Shown: positions 1-12,900 of the stretch, piece after piece | Layout of the letters: the number at the start of each line of letters is the position of its first letter | Numbering within the stretch: the first letter of the stretch is position 1 | Assembly (NCBI GenBank): GCA_963930775.1 | Contig: OZ005696.1 | Coordinates: 5,766,001 to 5,830,000, forward strand | DNA from: Cliona cf. orientalis | Lineage: Eukaryota; Porifera; Demospongiae; Clionaida; Clionaidae | Reading direction: 5' to 3' | DNA: 64,000 bases | The notes under the pieces: generated by a model | The model's input: only the letters and a program-made list of their open reading frames with translations | Databases searched by the model: none | Told to the model about the DNA's origin: nothing | Translations under genes and position numbers: made by a program

Positions 1-332
1 GTAACAGTAGGACTTGGACACTTTGTGTAACGTCTCTGCAAAGGCAGAACCATTCCATAGACTCTAGCTAATAATTTAGTGTAGTGCACATTGGTCTGCA
101 CTGGGAGATTATATTTTTTTGTAATGCTTGCCCCTCTTTCAAGTATGCCGTGAAAAAGTTCCCTAAGGCAAATGGTCTTACTTTGTGTAACCAAATCATG
201 GAAGCTATAGATTCTAAAGTTTAGTTGTCAATTATTATAAAAGAAGTAACTAACATCCTATACTGGGAGATATGATTTGCATGATTCTGACACATTCAGT
301 GACTTCAATATTTGCTGTTTAAATAGGGCATA

Positions 333-2554
333 ATGCCAAAGGTTAAAAAGAACAGAAGACATCTGTTTGACAGGAGGAAAAATGACACCAGGAAAAAACC
401 AGCAAAGAAAGCATACCTCCACCTCCTATCCCATTGAACAATCCCACTACTGATCTACAACAGCCTAATGAGGGAGTACTGCAAAGGAATCACCCCAATT
501 CGATGCTTTCGTTGCTTTATGACCAAGTTAAGGGGCAGAATATTGACGAGTGGACCACCATCATCTCTGAAAGCTCACTGCAACTTTTCACTGTACTGAA
601 GGAAGCTAAGTGTCAGCCTAGGATAGAACGTTCTGTGACAATTTGTTCAGATCTCTCATGGCATGTTCATGTGTGTGGTCAGCGACTGAATCCTGCTGAC
701 TCAGAAGTATTTTCTGACCTATCGCAATGTGTCACTGATATACGCTCCCTGTTGTCTATACTGCAACAAGTTTCATCTGCTCTGATATGTGCCGGAAACC
801 CTGATCCTAGTTTTATAGATCTTATTGAACGTGAAGGGGGAAGCTTTAGAGGGGAGAATAAGGAGATTGTAGCAACACTTGATGACACATGCAATGTAAC
901 AGTGAGTGGATGCAGATATGAACGGACGATCAGAACGCGGGAGTGTGACCTCTTATATCGGCCTTGCAGTACTGGTGAAAAGCGAGTGAGATGCCAAGGA
1001 TGCAGTCGTTTCAGGGCACATTTACGAGTAAAAAGAAGCAGGCGTAACAACTCTGATCCCTCATCATCAACAGCAGACAACAACCATACAAGTTACAATT
1101 ATTTGAACAAGGACGAATTGGTGGAGCGATTGAAGAATGTACAGAAGTCTAGGAAGGTGATCAGAAGAAAGTATAAGAGATTGGCAAAGAAAGTGATTAA
1201 AAAGGAAGGAGTAAAGATCAGTGAAGAAGATGAAAGTGATATACAGATGTTGATAGACGAGGTTACACCAGAGATCAGAACGAACTACGGCCAAGATTCT
1301 CCACAGTATGTCCTTTGGCAGGAGCAGAAGAAGTACAACTCACTTCAGAACAAGCGTCAGATGCGTTGGCACCCACTTGTTATTCGGTTTGCACTAAATC
1401 TCTTCTATTCCTCCAGAGTAGCTTATCGAAATGATACAAGCTCTGGCTTTCTGGCTCTACCTTCAGAACGAACACTGAGGGACTACACTCATTGGTGTTC
1501 TGCTCACAGTGGTGTGCAGTTCGAGTATATTGAGCAAGCGAAGAAGGTCATGTCTCAGGAAGGTGTGAGTGAGAATGAGAGACAGTTTACACTACTGTTT
1601 GACGAGATGAAAGTGAAGGGTGGACTAGTGTTCCGAAAAAGCACAGGGCGACTTGTTGGATTCTGTGACCTTGGTCAAGCCAATCACGAGATTGATTGTC
1701 TCTTTTCATCTCCTTGTGAAGGCAGTGGTGGTGATCCAACTCCTCAGTTAGCTAAAAACATGCTAGCATTTATGATCAGGCCAATCTTCCGTCCATCGCT
1801 TGCTTTCATGATAGGTGCATTTCCCACTATTCAGTTGACAGGCTACAAGCTTTTTCCGATGGTCTGGAATGTCATTGAATGCCTTGAGCTCAGTGATCTA
1901 CCAGTTGTTGCAGTGACAGCAGATGGTGCTTCTCATAATCGGCATTTTTTTCACCTCTGCTGCTTGAGCGAAGATGGAAAAAATCACCCATTCCGTTCGT
2001 TACCAAGAACCCATTTGCAGAGAGAGATGTGTACTTTTTTTGTGATCCCCCACACCTGATCAAAACTGCGAGAAACTGTTTTATCAATTCATTTGCTCAC
2101 AAGATGTCTCGGGAGCTGAAGGTAGCTATACAGATTGCATGATAATTATTATTATTGTATGATTTTATACATTAATTTTAATACACAGAAAAATGGTCAC
2201 ACAATATCCTGGAAGCACATTGAAGCGTTGTATCTTTTGGAAGCAGACACAAAGACTCCAGGTGTTCGGCTATGCCATAAACTTAAGCGTGACCATGTAT
2301 GGCTAAACTCATATTCAAAGATGAAAGTTAACCTTGCAGCTCAAGTAAGTAAAATAAAAGGCTAGGCTATGGTCATGTATGCATCTCTCTGTCTCTTGGT
2401 TTCAAATTCATTGTTTATTTTTATTTAGGTGCTCAGTGAATCTGTAGCCAGTGCACTCCAGTTCATTATCAATGCAGTAATAATTGATATCGTACACATG
2501 TATCGTGTATTGATAGTGTTTATCAGGAGCTATCTAAACATTATGCCATGGTGA
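333..2554 (+). pseudogene. P-element/THAP9-type DNA transposase, decayed, multi-exon
   Basis: The reading frame is open from about 386 to 2059 and continues in another frame through 2121, then in exons 2189-2344 and 2429-2554. The RNase-H-like catalytic region of P-element/THAP9 transposases is recognisable: LLFDEMKVKGG near codon 385, GFCDLG near codon 410, VTADGASHNR near codon 493, then DPPHLIKTARN, ISWKHIEALY and SKMKVNLAAQ. A cysteine-rich stretch followed by a basic coiled coil (codons about 170-280) precedes it; I see no clear THAP zinc finger. Introns 2122-2188 and 2345-2428 have GT-AG ends and join conserved blocks in phase 0. Damage: a frame change in a T7 run at 2035-2041, another near 405-420 if the ATG at 333 is the true start, and a C-terminus that stops early. 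Family assignment is from motifs (known); loss of activity is inferred. Confidence 0.8.
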
Positions 2555-2561
2555 TAACAAG

Positions 2562-4000
2562 TTATGTTGCTTTCTCAGTACCAATATTTTTTAGTGTCTT
2601 ACGAGTACCACGCTCAAAACTTTTATGGAAGATAAAGTTACATCCTTGCACAAATGAGTGGGCTCTAACCGTGATCCATGTACGACATACTTCCTTGAGA
2701 AGTTCCATTTTGTGCTCATCAAGCTGACATCCTGGTATTGGTGCTATCAGTTCCCTCCAATGTTTAACTACGTTATCATCCAGATAGATGGCATCGATCA
2801 GAAGTTTGTTGATGTCTTCTCCTTGCAATGCCGAAAGATTTCTCACGTTGAGATGTTGTCTCGTTATTTTCTCCACCATCAAGAGCAGTTTGTACACCTA
2901 TAGTAATATAAAATATCATAATAGTTCAGATATTATTATTGGTAACTCATGTATAGTTACCTCAGGTTTCACATGGTAGAGACCTCCTCGATCAATTTGT
3001 TCGCTCCATGCTTTGGTGTAGTCTTCCACTGTATCATTACATAGAGGCTGATCTTCGCACTTCATTTCGCTCAAAATTTTCACAAAATAACGCCATTTAT
3101 TCTTCACTGCACTGCTCGCATTCCCTTTTCTGTACTTCTTCAACAGCTTCACTGCAACGTAGCCAGACATATATCGGACAACGTTCTCCTCTCTCTCTGA
3201 GATATTGATGTTGCTCTCGTCAGTGATTTTTGTAGTGGCTGCTTCTTTATGCTGTTTCGTTCAGCTATGAGATGATTAAAACTGCGATCCAGCAAAATCT
3301 GTAGACTCTGCCGACTATACATTTGCAGGCTAGAAGTTATGCTTGAGCTCTGTATGAAGACATTCAACATATCTTCACTCAAACGTAGCTTATGGAACAT
3401 TGACCACATTCTATCTGCTCCATTCACTGTTAACGGCCCTCCTTCTCCAGGTAAGCATGACTCCAGCATTGAAAATATCTCCACTGCAATCGTTGATTTC
3501 AACTCTTCCTTTGATTTAATAATGTGATCAAATATCTCTAAAAGGAATGTTCCTCGACTAGTGTGCGTAAGTACTGTGTCGTTCTTCATTTCTGCCAGTA
3601 CTTTGGCAAAGGTGGTTAAGTATTTCCTTTTTGCATTCATTTCCTAATAGATGAGTTTATAGGTATGTACACTTAATTTTGGACAATGTTACTCTTACAG
3701 ATAAAGCTGATAGATTCCTGGTGCTTTATACGGACCAAACTGTAAGTTACATGTAGCTATACAAAAGGATGGCATTCTACATGTAACATCAGATTTCTGG
3801 TACTGTACGAGAATCAACTGTAAGTTATATCAGCTTACCTTACAACTCTTTACTAAAATACATTGAGTAACATCATCATATTCATCATCACTGCTAGAAC
3901 TAGTGTAAATACTACTAGCCTCTGAGCAATTGTCGTCACTGGTGTTATCACTGTCGCTACTAGAAGAGCTAGCTTCGGATCTGTAGCCTCCAGTGGCCAT
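2562..4000 (-). pseudogene. Unnamed multi-exon gene, probably transposon-associated, one frameshift
   Basis: Exon 1 (4000-3839) begins with ATG and encodes about 54 Ser/Asp-rich residues (ATGGYRSEASSSSSDSD), ending at GTAAGC. Exon 2 (3643-2961) and exon 3 (2897-2562) follow, with AG acceptors and a GTAACT donor. Exon 2 reads MNAKRKYLTTFAKVLAEMKN and later RYMSGYVAVKLLKKYRKGN, but these blocks are in different frames; a one-base change near 3235-3245 is needed. Exon 3 ends with a VRAHSFVQGC/RGTRKTL region. The gene converges on the P-like transposase with 7 bp between stops. I recall similar uncharacterised repeated proteins in sponge and cnidarian genomes but cannot name the family. It could be a second transposon ORF or an independent element; function unknown. 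Confidence 0.6.
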
Positions 4001-4140
4001 TTCAGCTCAGCTGCATACCGGTGAAAAATTCGTAAAAGTCCCACGCTGAATTAGCGCACCTATATGGCATACATTGCGCATTGCGCGCGCGGTGACGTGA
4101 CGTCACTTCCTCGTAACGCGGATAGTGCACGTACAATAAT
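4001..4140 (-). promoter_or_regulatory. Candidate promoter with CRE palindrome
   Basis: About 100 bp upstream of the ATG at 4000 lies TGACGTCA (4098-4105), overlapped by TGACGTGA (4093-4100), in a CpG-rich patch (GCGCGCGCGG at 4084-4093). TGACGTCA is the classical CREB/ATF site. That it drives the minus-strand gene is inferred from position alone. Confidence 0.35.
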
Positions 4141-5113
4141 TGAACGTTTCCAGTCCATCTACCAGATATTATATTGTCCATGCTATATCTCTCTTCTCAT
4201 ATCGATCGCTTGCATCGTCTTTGAACGGCAGCCGTGAATGTGTTGATACTACACGTAAAATCGATACTGGAGCCGTTTCAACAGTATAATAAATTCGCGA
4301 AGGACTTGGATGTATTCTAGGCATCAGCCTCCACCTTAAGAGCAACTATGACGGAATAATAATCTTTCTAGCTCTTGCTAGGCCACGGTAAAGCCGCCAT
4401 GAGCTGTTCTCCCTGTAGACGCCAGATACTTCATCCGATTTTGATCGAACTTGGTATAGAGCTTCTTCGCCACGCCTTCTTGCCAGTAATATCATCCTTT
4501 TCTTCCTGTTTACTTTCCTTGGTGTGCAATGGCCATTGAAAGTTTCAGGTCCGTAAACGCTTCAGCGATGTCCGTATAATCCCGTAAAATACATCATAAA
4601 CTAGATGCCGATGATTGGCACGGGCGGTGCCGATATATGGCGGCTTACGCTACATCCCTCACACCTGTGGTATAACTATTACCTATACCTTTGCAAAAAA
4701 GGGCCCATGAGCGGTGCACATGTACATTGGCCCAGAGGCTAGACTGGGGCAGTGTGGATTTATTTATATTATGGTTGGTCACGGATAAAATCTGGCCAAT
4801 ATTGCTCCATGGCCACCCGAACAAGCCCTGGTAAGATATATGGCTGCATTACCTTCACTTGCCAGTATATATAGTTTGCAATGCGCATGTGTTCTATTAC
4901 TACTGGCAGACAGTGGTCAGTATAGCTGGGGGATGTTAGTAGTAGAGTTTATTTAGTACCCACTTAGCTTACACTTTTCACTTCTTTGTGCTGTCGTTTG
5001 TGGTAACTGCACCGCTAGCTCTGCAGCTGCTGTGCTTGTGTAAGCTATGCCAAAAATATGAATGTAAGCTTCCTTCATTTGCAAGAGCACTTATATCTGG
5101 CAAGGACTACACA
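4141..5113. other. Non-coding stretch with a dispersed repeat
   Basis: No ORF looks coding. 4795-5060 is a copy of a repeat found again at 8105-8310 (same direction) and 10960-11190 (opposite direction); shared landmarks are AGTTTGCAATGCGCATG, TACTACTGGCAGACAGTGG and TTTGTGGTAACTGCACC. The rest shows nothing I recognise. Confidence 0.5.
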
Positions 5114-5639
5114 TACCGTAAAGTCTGGTTAATAAGCACATGCACTTATCACTCTCGGTGGTAAGGAAACATGTGCCTATTAGACGATGTGCATGTGCTT
5201 AATAGAGAGTGAAGTTTTGGCCCCGTCCACTGTCAGCACGTTCGAGCACCCAATCATAAAGCCAGCAAGTTATGAATACAGTGATTCTTGGAATAAACTC
5301 CGTAATAGTTCATGGGTGCATGATCTGAAGCCATCACTGGAAGAAAACAGTGGAAAAATAGCCGACTTCTTTCGCGAGACCATAGAGTCCAAACCCGCCT
5401 CAGTGGAACATCACAGTGTTGAGTATAGCTGATCTTGTGCAGCTGGCTATCCGAAAATTGGGTTGGTAAATTAATTCTAGCCATGTAGAGCATGCTTGAT
5501 CGAAAGGTGAATATTACTAGTCTTTATTGGGCGCGTGCTGAGCTTATTAGACAATACTTAATAACAGGAAGGAAGCATGTGCTTATTAAAAAATGTATGC
5601 TTAATAAGCTTGTGCGCTTATTAACCAGACTTTATGGTA
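5114..5639. mobile_element. MITE with TACCGTA-type terminal inverted repeats
   Basis: The left end TACCGTAAAGTCTGGTTAAT and the right end ATTAACCAGACTTTATGGTA are inverted repeats flanked by TA-like sequence. Subterminal AATAAGCGCA/TGCGCTTATT motifs recur inside. The family is related to those at 26990-27421 and 43168-44177. The 81-codon ORF inside it (5187-5432) has no recognisable domain. Confidence 0.75.
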
Positions 5640-5765
5640 ATAATATTAGTATTATACAATGTACATATGCATCATAATGTCCAACCAATAAGTGGTGATA
5701 TCCAATCACACTGCTGACATTAAAAAGTTTGTCACATCATCAACAAATCACTACAATCCACACTG

Positions 5766-6920
5766 TGGGGGTGGGCCGACATTCAAGGTATCAGTGTCAC
5801 ACTTAGACTCGAAAGAGCACCCATGTAATTTATCCACGGCATCTTCATATTTCGAATAGTATAGCCACGGCTACTATTGTTTTCAACCTTAAATTTAAGA
5901 TCGAGAGCAAGGGCGGGCAGCCGTTGACAGCAGTCGTATAAAGTGGGCCTGGTTATGACCATTAGCAGTGCATGATCGCTCTTTTGTGCTGAAATGATAC
6001 TAACAGTCTCCAGAATTAAGATATTATCTCTGTACAGATGTAGCATGTACAAGGTTATGTGCTCCAACACAGCTCTGGGGTATTTTATGCCGAATTCATA
6101 GATGTATAGCTAGTGCACTAAGTACTCACCGATCACGTTACAAATCCCTCAATGTACATGTATAATAATATAGTGCATACCTTCAACATAGGTATTCTTC
6201 ACCTCTTCAGCCTGTTGGTAGAGGGAATATTGCTGTAGAACCTCGTTAATTTTTTTCCATGATGGGCAAGGATGATGGTGGGCATATGTATCCAAATAAG
6301 CCTCTTTTCGTCTAGCCCAACTCTGGTAGCTCTTCCTAATCTCCTCTAATGCAGATTTAGGTAGACCAAGGAACTCTCCAATATCAATGTGAAAAGCACC
6401 ACCCGGATCCCCTACTGATTGAAATAGCTCAGTAAGTCTGTCAGTGGTAAGAGTGAGATCTGCAAAGTCAAGTACCATGTTTATTCTAATAGCTATAGAA
6501 TTTAAGCTAAAAAATTATTTTTGTGCAATAATCTGGCAAATGTCTTTACAATCTACATTAAGATACATTATGAAAGTCATAGAATGCAAATTCTCTTGCG
6601 CTAATAAAATATTGCGTTCTATTAGCATAAACACGGTAAACAGTGAATTATACTAATGAATACATACAGTCACAACATTGCATAAAGTATCTGCAAATTT
6701 TGTGGTCATCAAATTTGAGTTAAATACTGACATGTACATAGCAGATCCAGGAAGCTAAAGGAGCTTGGTCACCACCCTAGGCCCCAAAGGTAATAATAGA
6801 CACTAAGTATCTACCTAGATTAGGCTCCCCCTTAAGATAAGAAAGCTTCACTCGCTAGCCTCGTTCAGTTTTGCAGCAATGATGTGTTTCAATGAAAAGG
6901 ATAGGGTCATTAACCCTCAT
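5766..6920. repeat. Segmental duplication, copy 1 (exon plus introns)
   Basis: Both intron flanks and the exon at 6181-6459 match 62410-63995 almost base for base over long runs, for example TATAGCTAGTGCACTAAGTA, CCTTCAACATAGGTATTCTT and GGAGCTTGGTCACCACCCTA. The left part (5766-6000) is also a decayed copy of the MITE at 12916-13451. The other copy carries a 0.48 kb insertion that is absent here. Confidence 0.85.
6181..6459 (-). CDS. Death-like exon, LTTDRL type
   Basis: 279 nt, 93 codons, phase 1-1 (acceptor TGCAG, donor GTATGC). The product begins DLTLTTDRLTELFQSV and contains LGLPKSALEEIRKSY, AYLDTYAHHHPCPSW and YQQAEEVKNTY, which follows the death-fold layout (LGL...L..I, then SW, then an alanine-rich last helix). 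It is nearly identical to the exon at 63237-63515. Confidence 0.7.
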
Positions 6921-9900
6921 CGCATGTGTGAGGGTTATGATAGTCGTTCTGTCTGTCTGTCTATCTGTTACCATGCTAGCTGCTATATACCTAGCTATAT
7001 ATCTAACAAGACAACTGGCTCATCACTGATCAGTGCACAGTGACAGGCTGACTTGGCTGGCATGATAGTCATTGATACAGCCAAGGAGGCTACTGAGAGG
7101 GAGAGCTGACTTGATGTAGGCACCGCCATGAGTGTGGAGTTTGGTTCAATACACCAGGGTTGTTGTTGCTTTGAGCCATTGAACCTTAAACAACACTGCT
7201 GTGCTATAACATTAGTCTCACCCACAGCCCTCATGCAGTCCTTTATCCTTTTCTACGTCCAACATTGAAAGTGGGTAAAGGGAAGCTACTACATGTATAA
7301 CATTGTATTGCCGCTGCCTGCTTGTGCAGCTAATGCCATGCAAAGTGCCAAGAGTTTGTGCTCTAGAGAGCTCTAGTTTTTACCCCGTGTGCATGCGCAA
7401 GGGGTAAACTAATTGGTCATGTCGTCGTTGTCGTTGTTGTTGTTAGCACAAAAATCGCCATATCTCAAGATACAGGCATCTAAGCGACTCTTAAGCATAA
7501 CGAATCAATCGAATTCGGCGAAAAACTGGCTTCAGTATGCATCAAATCAAGGGATACGGTCCATGAGCGTCACAAATAGTGCCTGTATGTTGGCCACCGT
7601 AGCCACACATATCGGCAGTGCCCATCAATGCATGATGCATGCCCATTGTGCTTTCTGCTCATGCGCACAGCTAACACGCATATGACTGGTAAAGATCGTC
7701 GATGTTCTAAATAATGCTCGTGAATCACTATGTAAGATAGCTATACTATTATCACATATAGGTACACTGAAGTTCATGTCTTCCTAGTCTGGGCTAGGTC
7801 TGGGTGCAGAGAGTGCTGTTTCATGTGTCACTGGGACAACTAAGCAGCATAATTTCCATTAATATTTCTCTCAAGTTCACAAAATTAAAGCCATGTACCG
7901 AAAGTAAATCAATAGATTACGTAATGTACGTGTGGGGTATGTGCTCTACAGAGCTCTAGTTTTATGTGATTACTTTACTAAGCTCCAGATCCAGAATCTT
8001 CCACTAACTTGTACACAAGATTTACATTAACTACCCACACATGCGTGCAACGATAAAGCAATTAGTCTGTCTATGCATTATGACTATGCATGCTCGAACT
8101 CAGCATGGCTCCATGGCTGCCCAAACTGCTCCTAGTATAGTTTGCAATGCGCATGCGTTCTGCATGCGTTCTAATACTACTGGCAGACAGTGGTCAGTAG
8201 CTAGGGGATGTTAGTAGTAGTAGTTTATTCAGCACCCACTTAGCTTACAACTTCACTGCTCTTATGCTGTGGTTTGTGGTAACTGCACCTCTCAGTGATC
8301 TCTGCAGCTGAACAAACCTGTGTACTTGTACATGTGTGCTTGTGTGCAAGTAAGCCATTGCTGTTGCCTTCCCTTGCGAGTATACACTAGTCTTATAATT
8401 ACATATATTTGACTGTACTGCACATGGATATATATATATATATATATAATGTCCGACCAACTGTTGGTGATGTCCAATCAAACTAGGATATGGTCTGACA
8501 TTTGTCAGATCATCAACAAAAAGTTATAATCCACACTTCTAGGTTCGCATTTGACTGAGTAAGTACATGTAGGAACATTAGTGTGGATTCTGCTGAAAAC
8601 ACTTTGTTTGCCTGTTTTGGCGTCATTTGCTGATGGTAAGCTTCTTGATTTTTCCCCAAGCGGCACTCAATATTCTATTTATATGTACCGGTATACACAT
8701 ACGCTCTATGCGGTGTGCTCGGTGCATGCGCGAGTTTTAGTGAAAGCCCGGCCCACTGAGTGAAGCGTGTGTCTTGAGCTCACAGTGTTCAAAGTCTTTC
8801 TGGCGGCAAAGTCAGTGTCGTTCTCTACTGTATATTATATAGTACTATATAGTCTATGCCTCTACTTACTCACGCCTGCTCAACCCAAAGGTTGACTACA
8901 TAATGAGCAAGTTTCATTGTCGATCATTACCAATTTCACAAAGAACCTGATTGCTTTATCCCTTGCTGTGCATGCGCACGCAGAGTATCAATCACATTAA
9001 TACTTAGGCTCAGTGCACTTGTGCTGAGCATTTTGCACCATAGTGTTATACTCACTTGATGTCAGCACCGTAGTGCAAAGTTCCATAAAACAGCCACCAT
9101 GGTTGTTACTGCTATTAGCTTGATCCTCAAACAATACCGCTATGCTAGCTATAACATTGTATTGTCATTGCCTGCTTGTTCAACTAATGTCATATGAAAA
9201 CACCCTTGGCTTGGTTCTGCTGCTTATTTATTGATCATCTATCTTGAAATTCAATCCTGAAAATTGAGTCTATTGTGTTCGTCATCAAGAGGTGTCGTTC
9301 CAAATTAATATAAACTGCCCTCGAATAAGAGCCGCCCTTGATTAGTAGCCGCACTCCAGCAAGGCTGAAATTAATAGTAGCCGCAGCTACTATTCGAATA
9401 AATACAGTATCATAGAGTCGGTAGACTCTATAAGTAGGGATGGCACGGATACTCCATATATGTAATACATTATAAATATCCAAATATCTCAAAACTGGTA
9501 ATTTTGTGAGCTTTCTAAGTGTCAAAATCAGAATCTACAGCAAATTATCTATCTAATAAGACCAAGATCATCCATCAACTCAATTGTATATGCCAGAACC
9601 AGATGTTCAAAAAATAGCCATTTGTCAATGTTTCTTTCTTTCTTTCTGTTTTCCTGGGCTAACTCGAGACTACTATGACCGCTCACCTTAGTTCGAGCAT
9701 AAATCCACTCCATTTTGGAGCGTGCACGTCTGTGGCACGCTCGTTTTGTGTTATCAGGATAGAGATTTAATTGTGGGTGTGTACAACGCGTTTTACGAGT
9801 GGGTGTGTCCGATTAGCCATTTTGTCATTTAATGCGCATGCTCATACGGTGTTGCCATGGTGAAGTCATGTGACCGATGTAAGTAGCGCGCATGCGCCAG

Positions 9901-12900
9901 GACCTTGCTCGATCGAGCGCTCAGTGAAGTGTTAATATGGTGGCTACTTACCAACAGTAAGCTTACTGGCCTGTAAAATATGCTCCCGAAATAGAAGGCT
10001 TTTGTCGCTACTTGGTTCTAAACAGCCTTCTTTCAAGAGTGCCGGTCAGCCACCTTCAGGATCGAGATAACGAGGGGCGTGGCTTCATTCGTAGGTCAAT
10101 CTAGACGCTGGTTACCTGAGCTGTCTCGAGAACCCCACTGATGCATGATGCAAAAGAAGACGTCCTAACTAGCTATCAAAAGACTGCCTGGCATTTGCAC
10201 TTACAGGAGAATTCAAGTTTGAACACACGGTGTGTTTGGGGCCCAGTGTACTATAGCAAAGGCTAAGATCACACAAACATGCTGAATCAGTAGTGTACTT
10301 GCTTCCCTATAAGATTATTATTAAATATTGTATTATTGTTGGAGCACAGTTGGATGTAGCTAGGTCCAGAAAAAATTTTGAAGTTGTAGCTAGTTCCATG
10401 CATTAAATTTTAAATATTAAACAATGAATAGGCAAACTGGTCACCATGGTACATGCCTCTGTCCCCACGAGATTAGTCAGCTAGGTGACATTGATAAAAA
10501 TTAGTGACAATCATGAACTATCAGGCCCTGAGGGCACTAAAAAAAGAACAATAACAAGTATAAAAAACAATTGAATAAAATTGAAGGACGAAGTAGGGAT
10601 GGCAATGCCAAAAAATACACAAACAAGATTTGTAGGGATAACGTATCACATCCACTATACATCCCTACGCTTGCTTTTTGAGTAGCTGTGCACACACATA
10701 TTTATATATTTATATATGGGGCACATGCATGCAGGAATGGAAAATCAATACTGTATACCCATGGATCAATTAGCGATACTTTACATACTGAATCAGAAGT
10801 GTATGATATAAATTATCGAGAAAAGCAAGCGCAGGGATGTATAGTGGATGTGATACGTTATCCCTACAAATCTTGTTTGTGTATTTTTTGGCACTGCCAT
10901 CCCTACTTCGTCCTTCAATTTTATTCAATTGTTTTTTATACTTTATAAGTATACAGTTTAGTTCAGCTGCGGAGATCACTGAGAGGTGCAGTTACCACAA
11001 ACGATGGCATAAGAGCAGTGACAGTTGTAAGCTAAGTGGGTGCTAAATAAACTACTACTACTACGTACCATCCCCCAGCTACTGACCACCACTATTAGAG
11101 ATGCATGTGCACTGCAAACTATACTGGCAAGCGATGGTAAGGCAGCCTAATGTCTGAACAGGAGCAGTTCGGGCAGCCTTAGAGCCATGTTGGTTGGATT
11201 TTAGCCGATGACCAACCACACTGATATATTCATTAACATGCATTACATGACCGCAAAACACCTTTGCATTACAGAAATGGAATAACTTACGCCAATGCAG
11301 TAAAGGTCGCCATATTATCGTCTAACTGGGGCGAGCCTGAGCGAGCCCCACACTAAGCAGTACACCGAGAAAACCGCTGTACTTATGTATGTATGTTTGT
11401 ATGTAGCGATACGTCAAACACGTGCCCACTAGCTCACAATGCATGCGCAAATTATCACGGTAAAGATCAATATCGTCAACGTTTGCTGCGCTTAACTCTA
11501 AATATAGTTCACCAAAAGATGCTGCTTGCATCCATTCGAGTAGACTGCTAGAAAACAAGAAAAGGTAAGGCATCAGTACAAGTATCTACAGCAAATTGAA
11601 GGCTAGGCCTATAATCTGGGTGCAAGGACTACGTTATAATCTAATTTCAGTAGCTAGCTAGCTGTACAATTCTGTAGCCACATACACGTAGTATAGTCAA
11701 AGTAGCCTCAGTGGCAAAACTCCAGACTTACTTGGGATGAATCATGCATGGTACGCAATTGTTATTTGTACTCCTCATCCATATAGTGACAATAGACAGA
11801 ATCAGTTGAGCAATCGATAGCTGCTTGTACTGTATGTACTATGGATCGAAGATAGTAGAGGGGGCATCCCAATCCTCCCCCTCTACTATTAAAGTCTCTT
11901 TTATAGCGAAGGCTTGCCCCCTCGATGATTTACATCACCCTAGTGGGTAGTAATATTATTAGAATAAAACTTCACCAGTGAGAGCAGGTAACAAAATTTA
12001 TCTATACAGTAATATCCCTATCAGATTTGACACCAACAAGCATTACTGAAAATCAATTATAATAGACTTACCTCTAGGAGGCAGGAATGTCCTTGCCTGC
12101 TCTACAGCAGTCATCTCATCTTCTTTGTACAGCTGTGAGGTGAGGTGTTCCCAGGAAGACTCAGGATAATAATTGACATACATATCACTGCAGGCATGTG
12201 TCTGCTCTCTTTCACTGGAATGGCTACTATAAATCTCATCAAAGTACATGTACACTCTGGTCTGTTGTTCATAGCCATGATATATTATCTCGAGCACAAT
12301 CTCCCACAACTGTCTCCTGTCCTCTGTGACCTTCTCCATCACATCAGTCACATTCTCCACTGTTAATGAAGGGTCTACATGAAGATTAAAGATTAGATGT
12401 TCAAACCCAATAAAGCCTCCACCCACTCCTTCAACTTCAGCTGTTTGTTAGATTCATTAACACTCCCAATTCAGGCATTCTATAGATAAGTTGAAATCGA
12501 CATGGGTTTTTGTTGATTGCAAACTATAAATTTATATAATTAAGGCTAATTACCGTAAGCCTCGTAAGGCAGGTGTTGTAAATAGGCGATTGAGAAGTGA
12601 AGGGATCGAAGAGAAAAAATTTCAGGACCAAACTGGGATTTGAACCAAGGACCTTCTGAACTCTAGTCAGATACTCTTACCAACTGATGCTTGCATTTAC
12701 AAAACACAATCAGAAGTGTGTCTCTATGGCTACCATCATTTGTACTATATGGCACTACAATTCCGACCAACTGTGTGCCTTTTCAACTTGTGGCAGAGAG
12801 CATCTTTTGTGCCCTCAGGGAAGACACGACTACATAAGAAAAATGTCACTCTGAAAACATTTTCATTGAAAAAGTAGTACACTAAACAGCCGTTAAGCAA

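Noticed and set aside
5187..5432. 81-codon ORF inside the MITE
   Set aside because: No transposase motif; the related elements at 26990 and 43168 do not conserve it.
6130..6147. An 18-nt phase 1-1 microexon with GTGAGT donor, conserved at about 63190
   Set aside because: The intron separating it from exon 6181-6459 would be only 33 bp, and in the duplicate copy the donor is GC. Probably chance.
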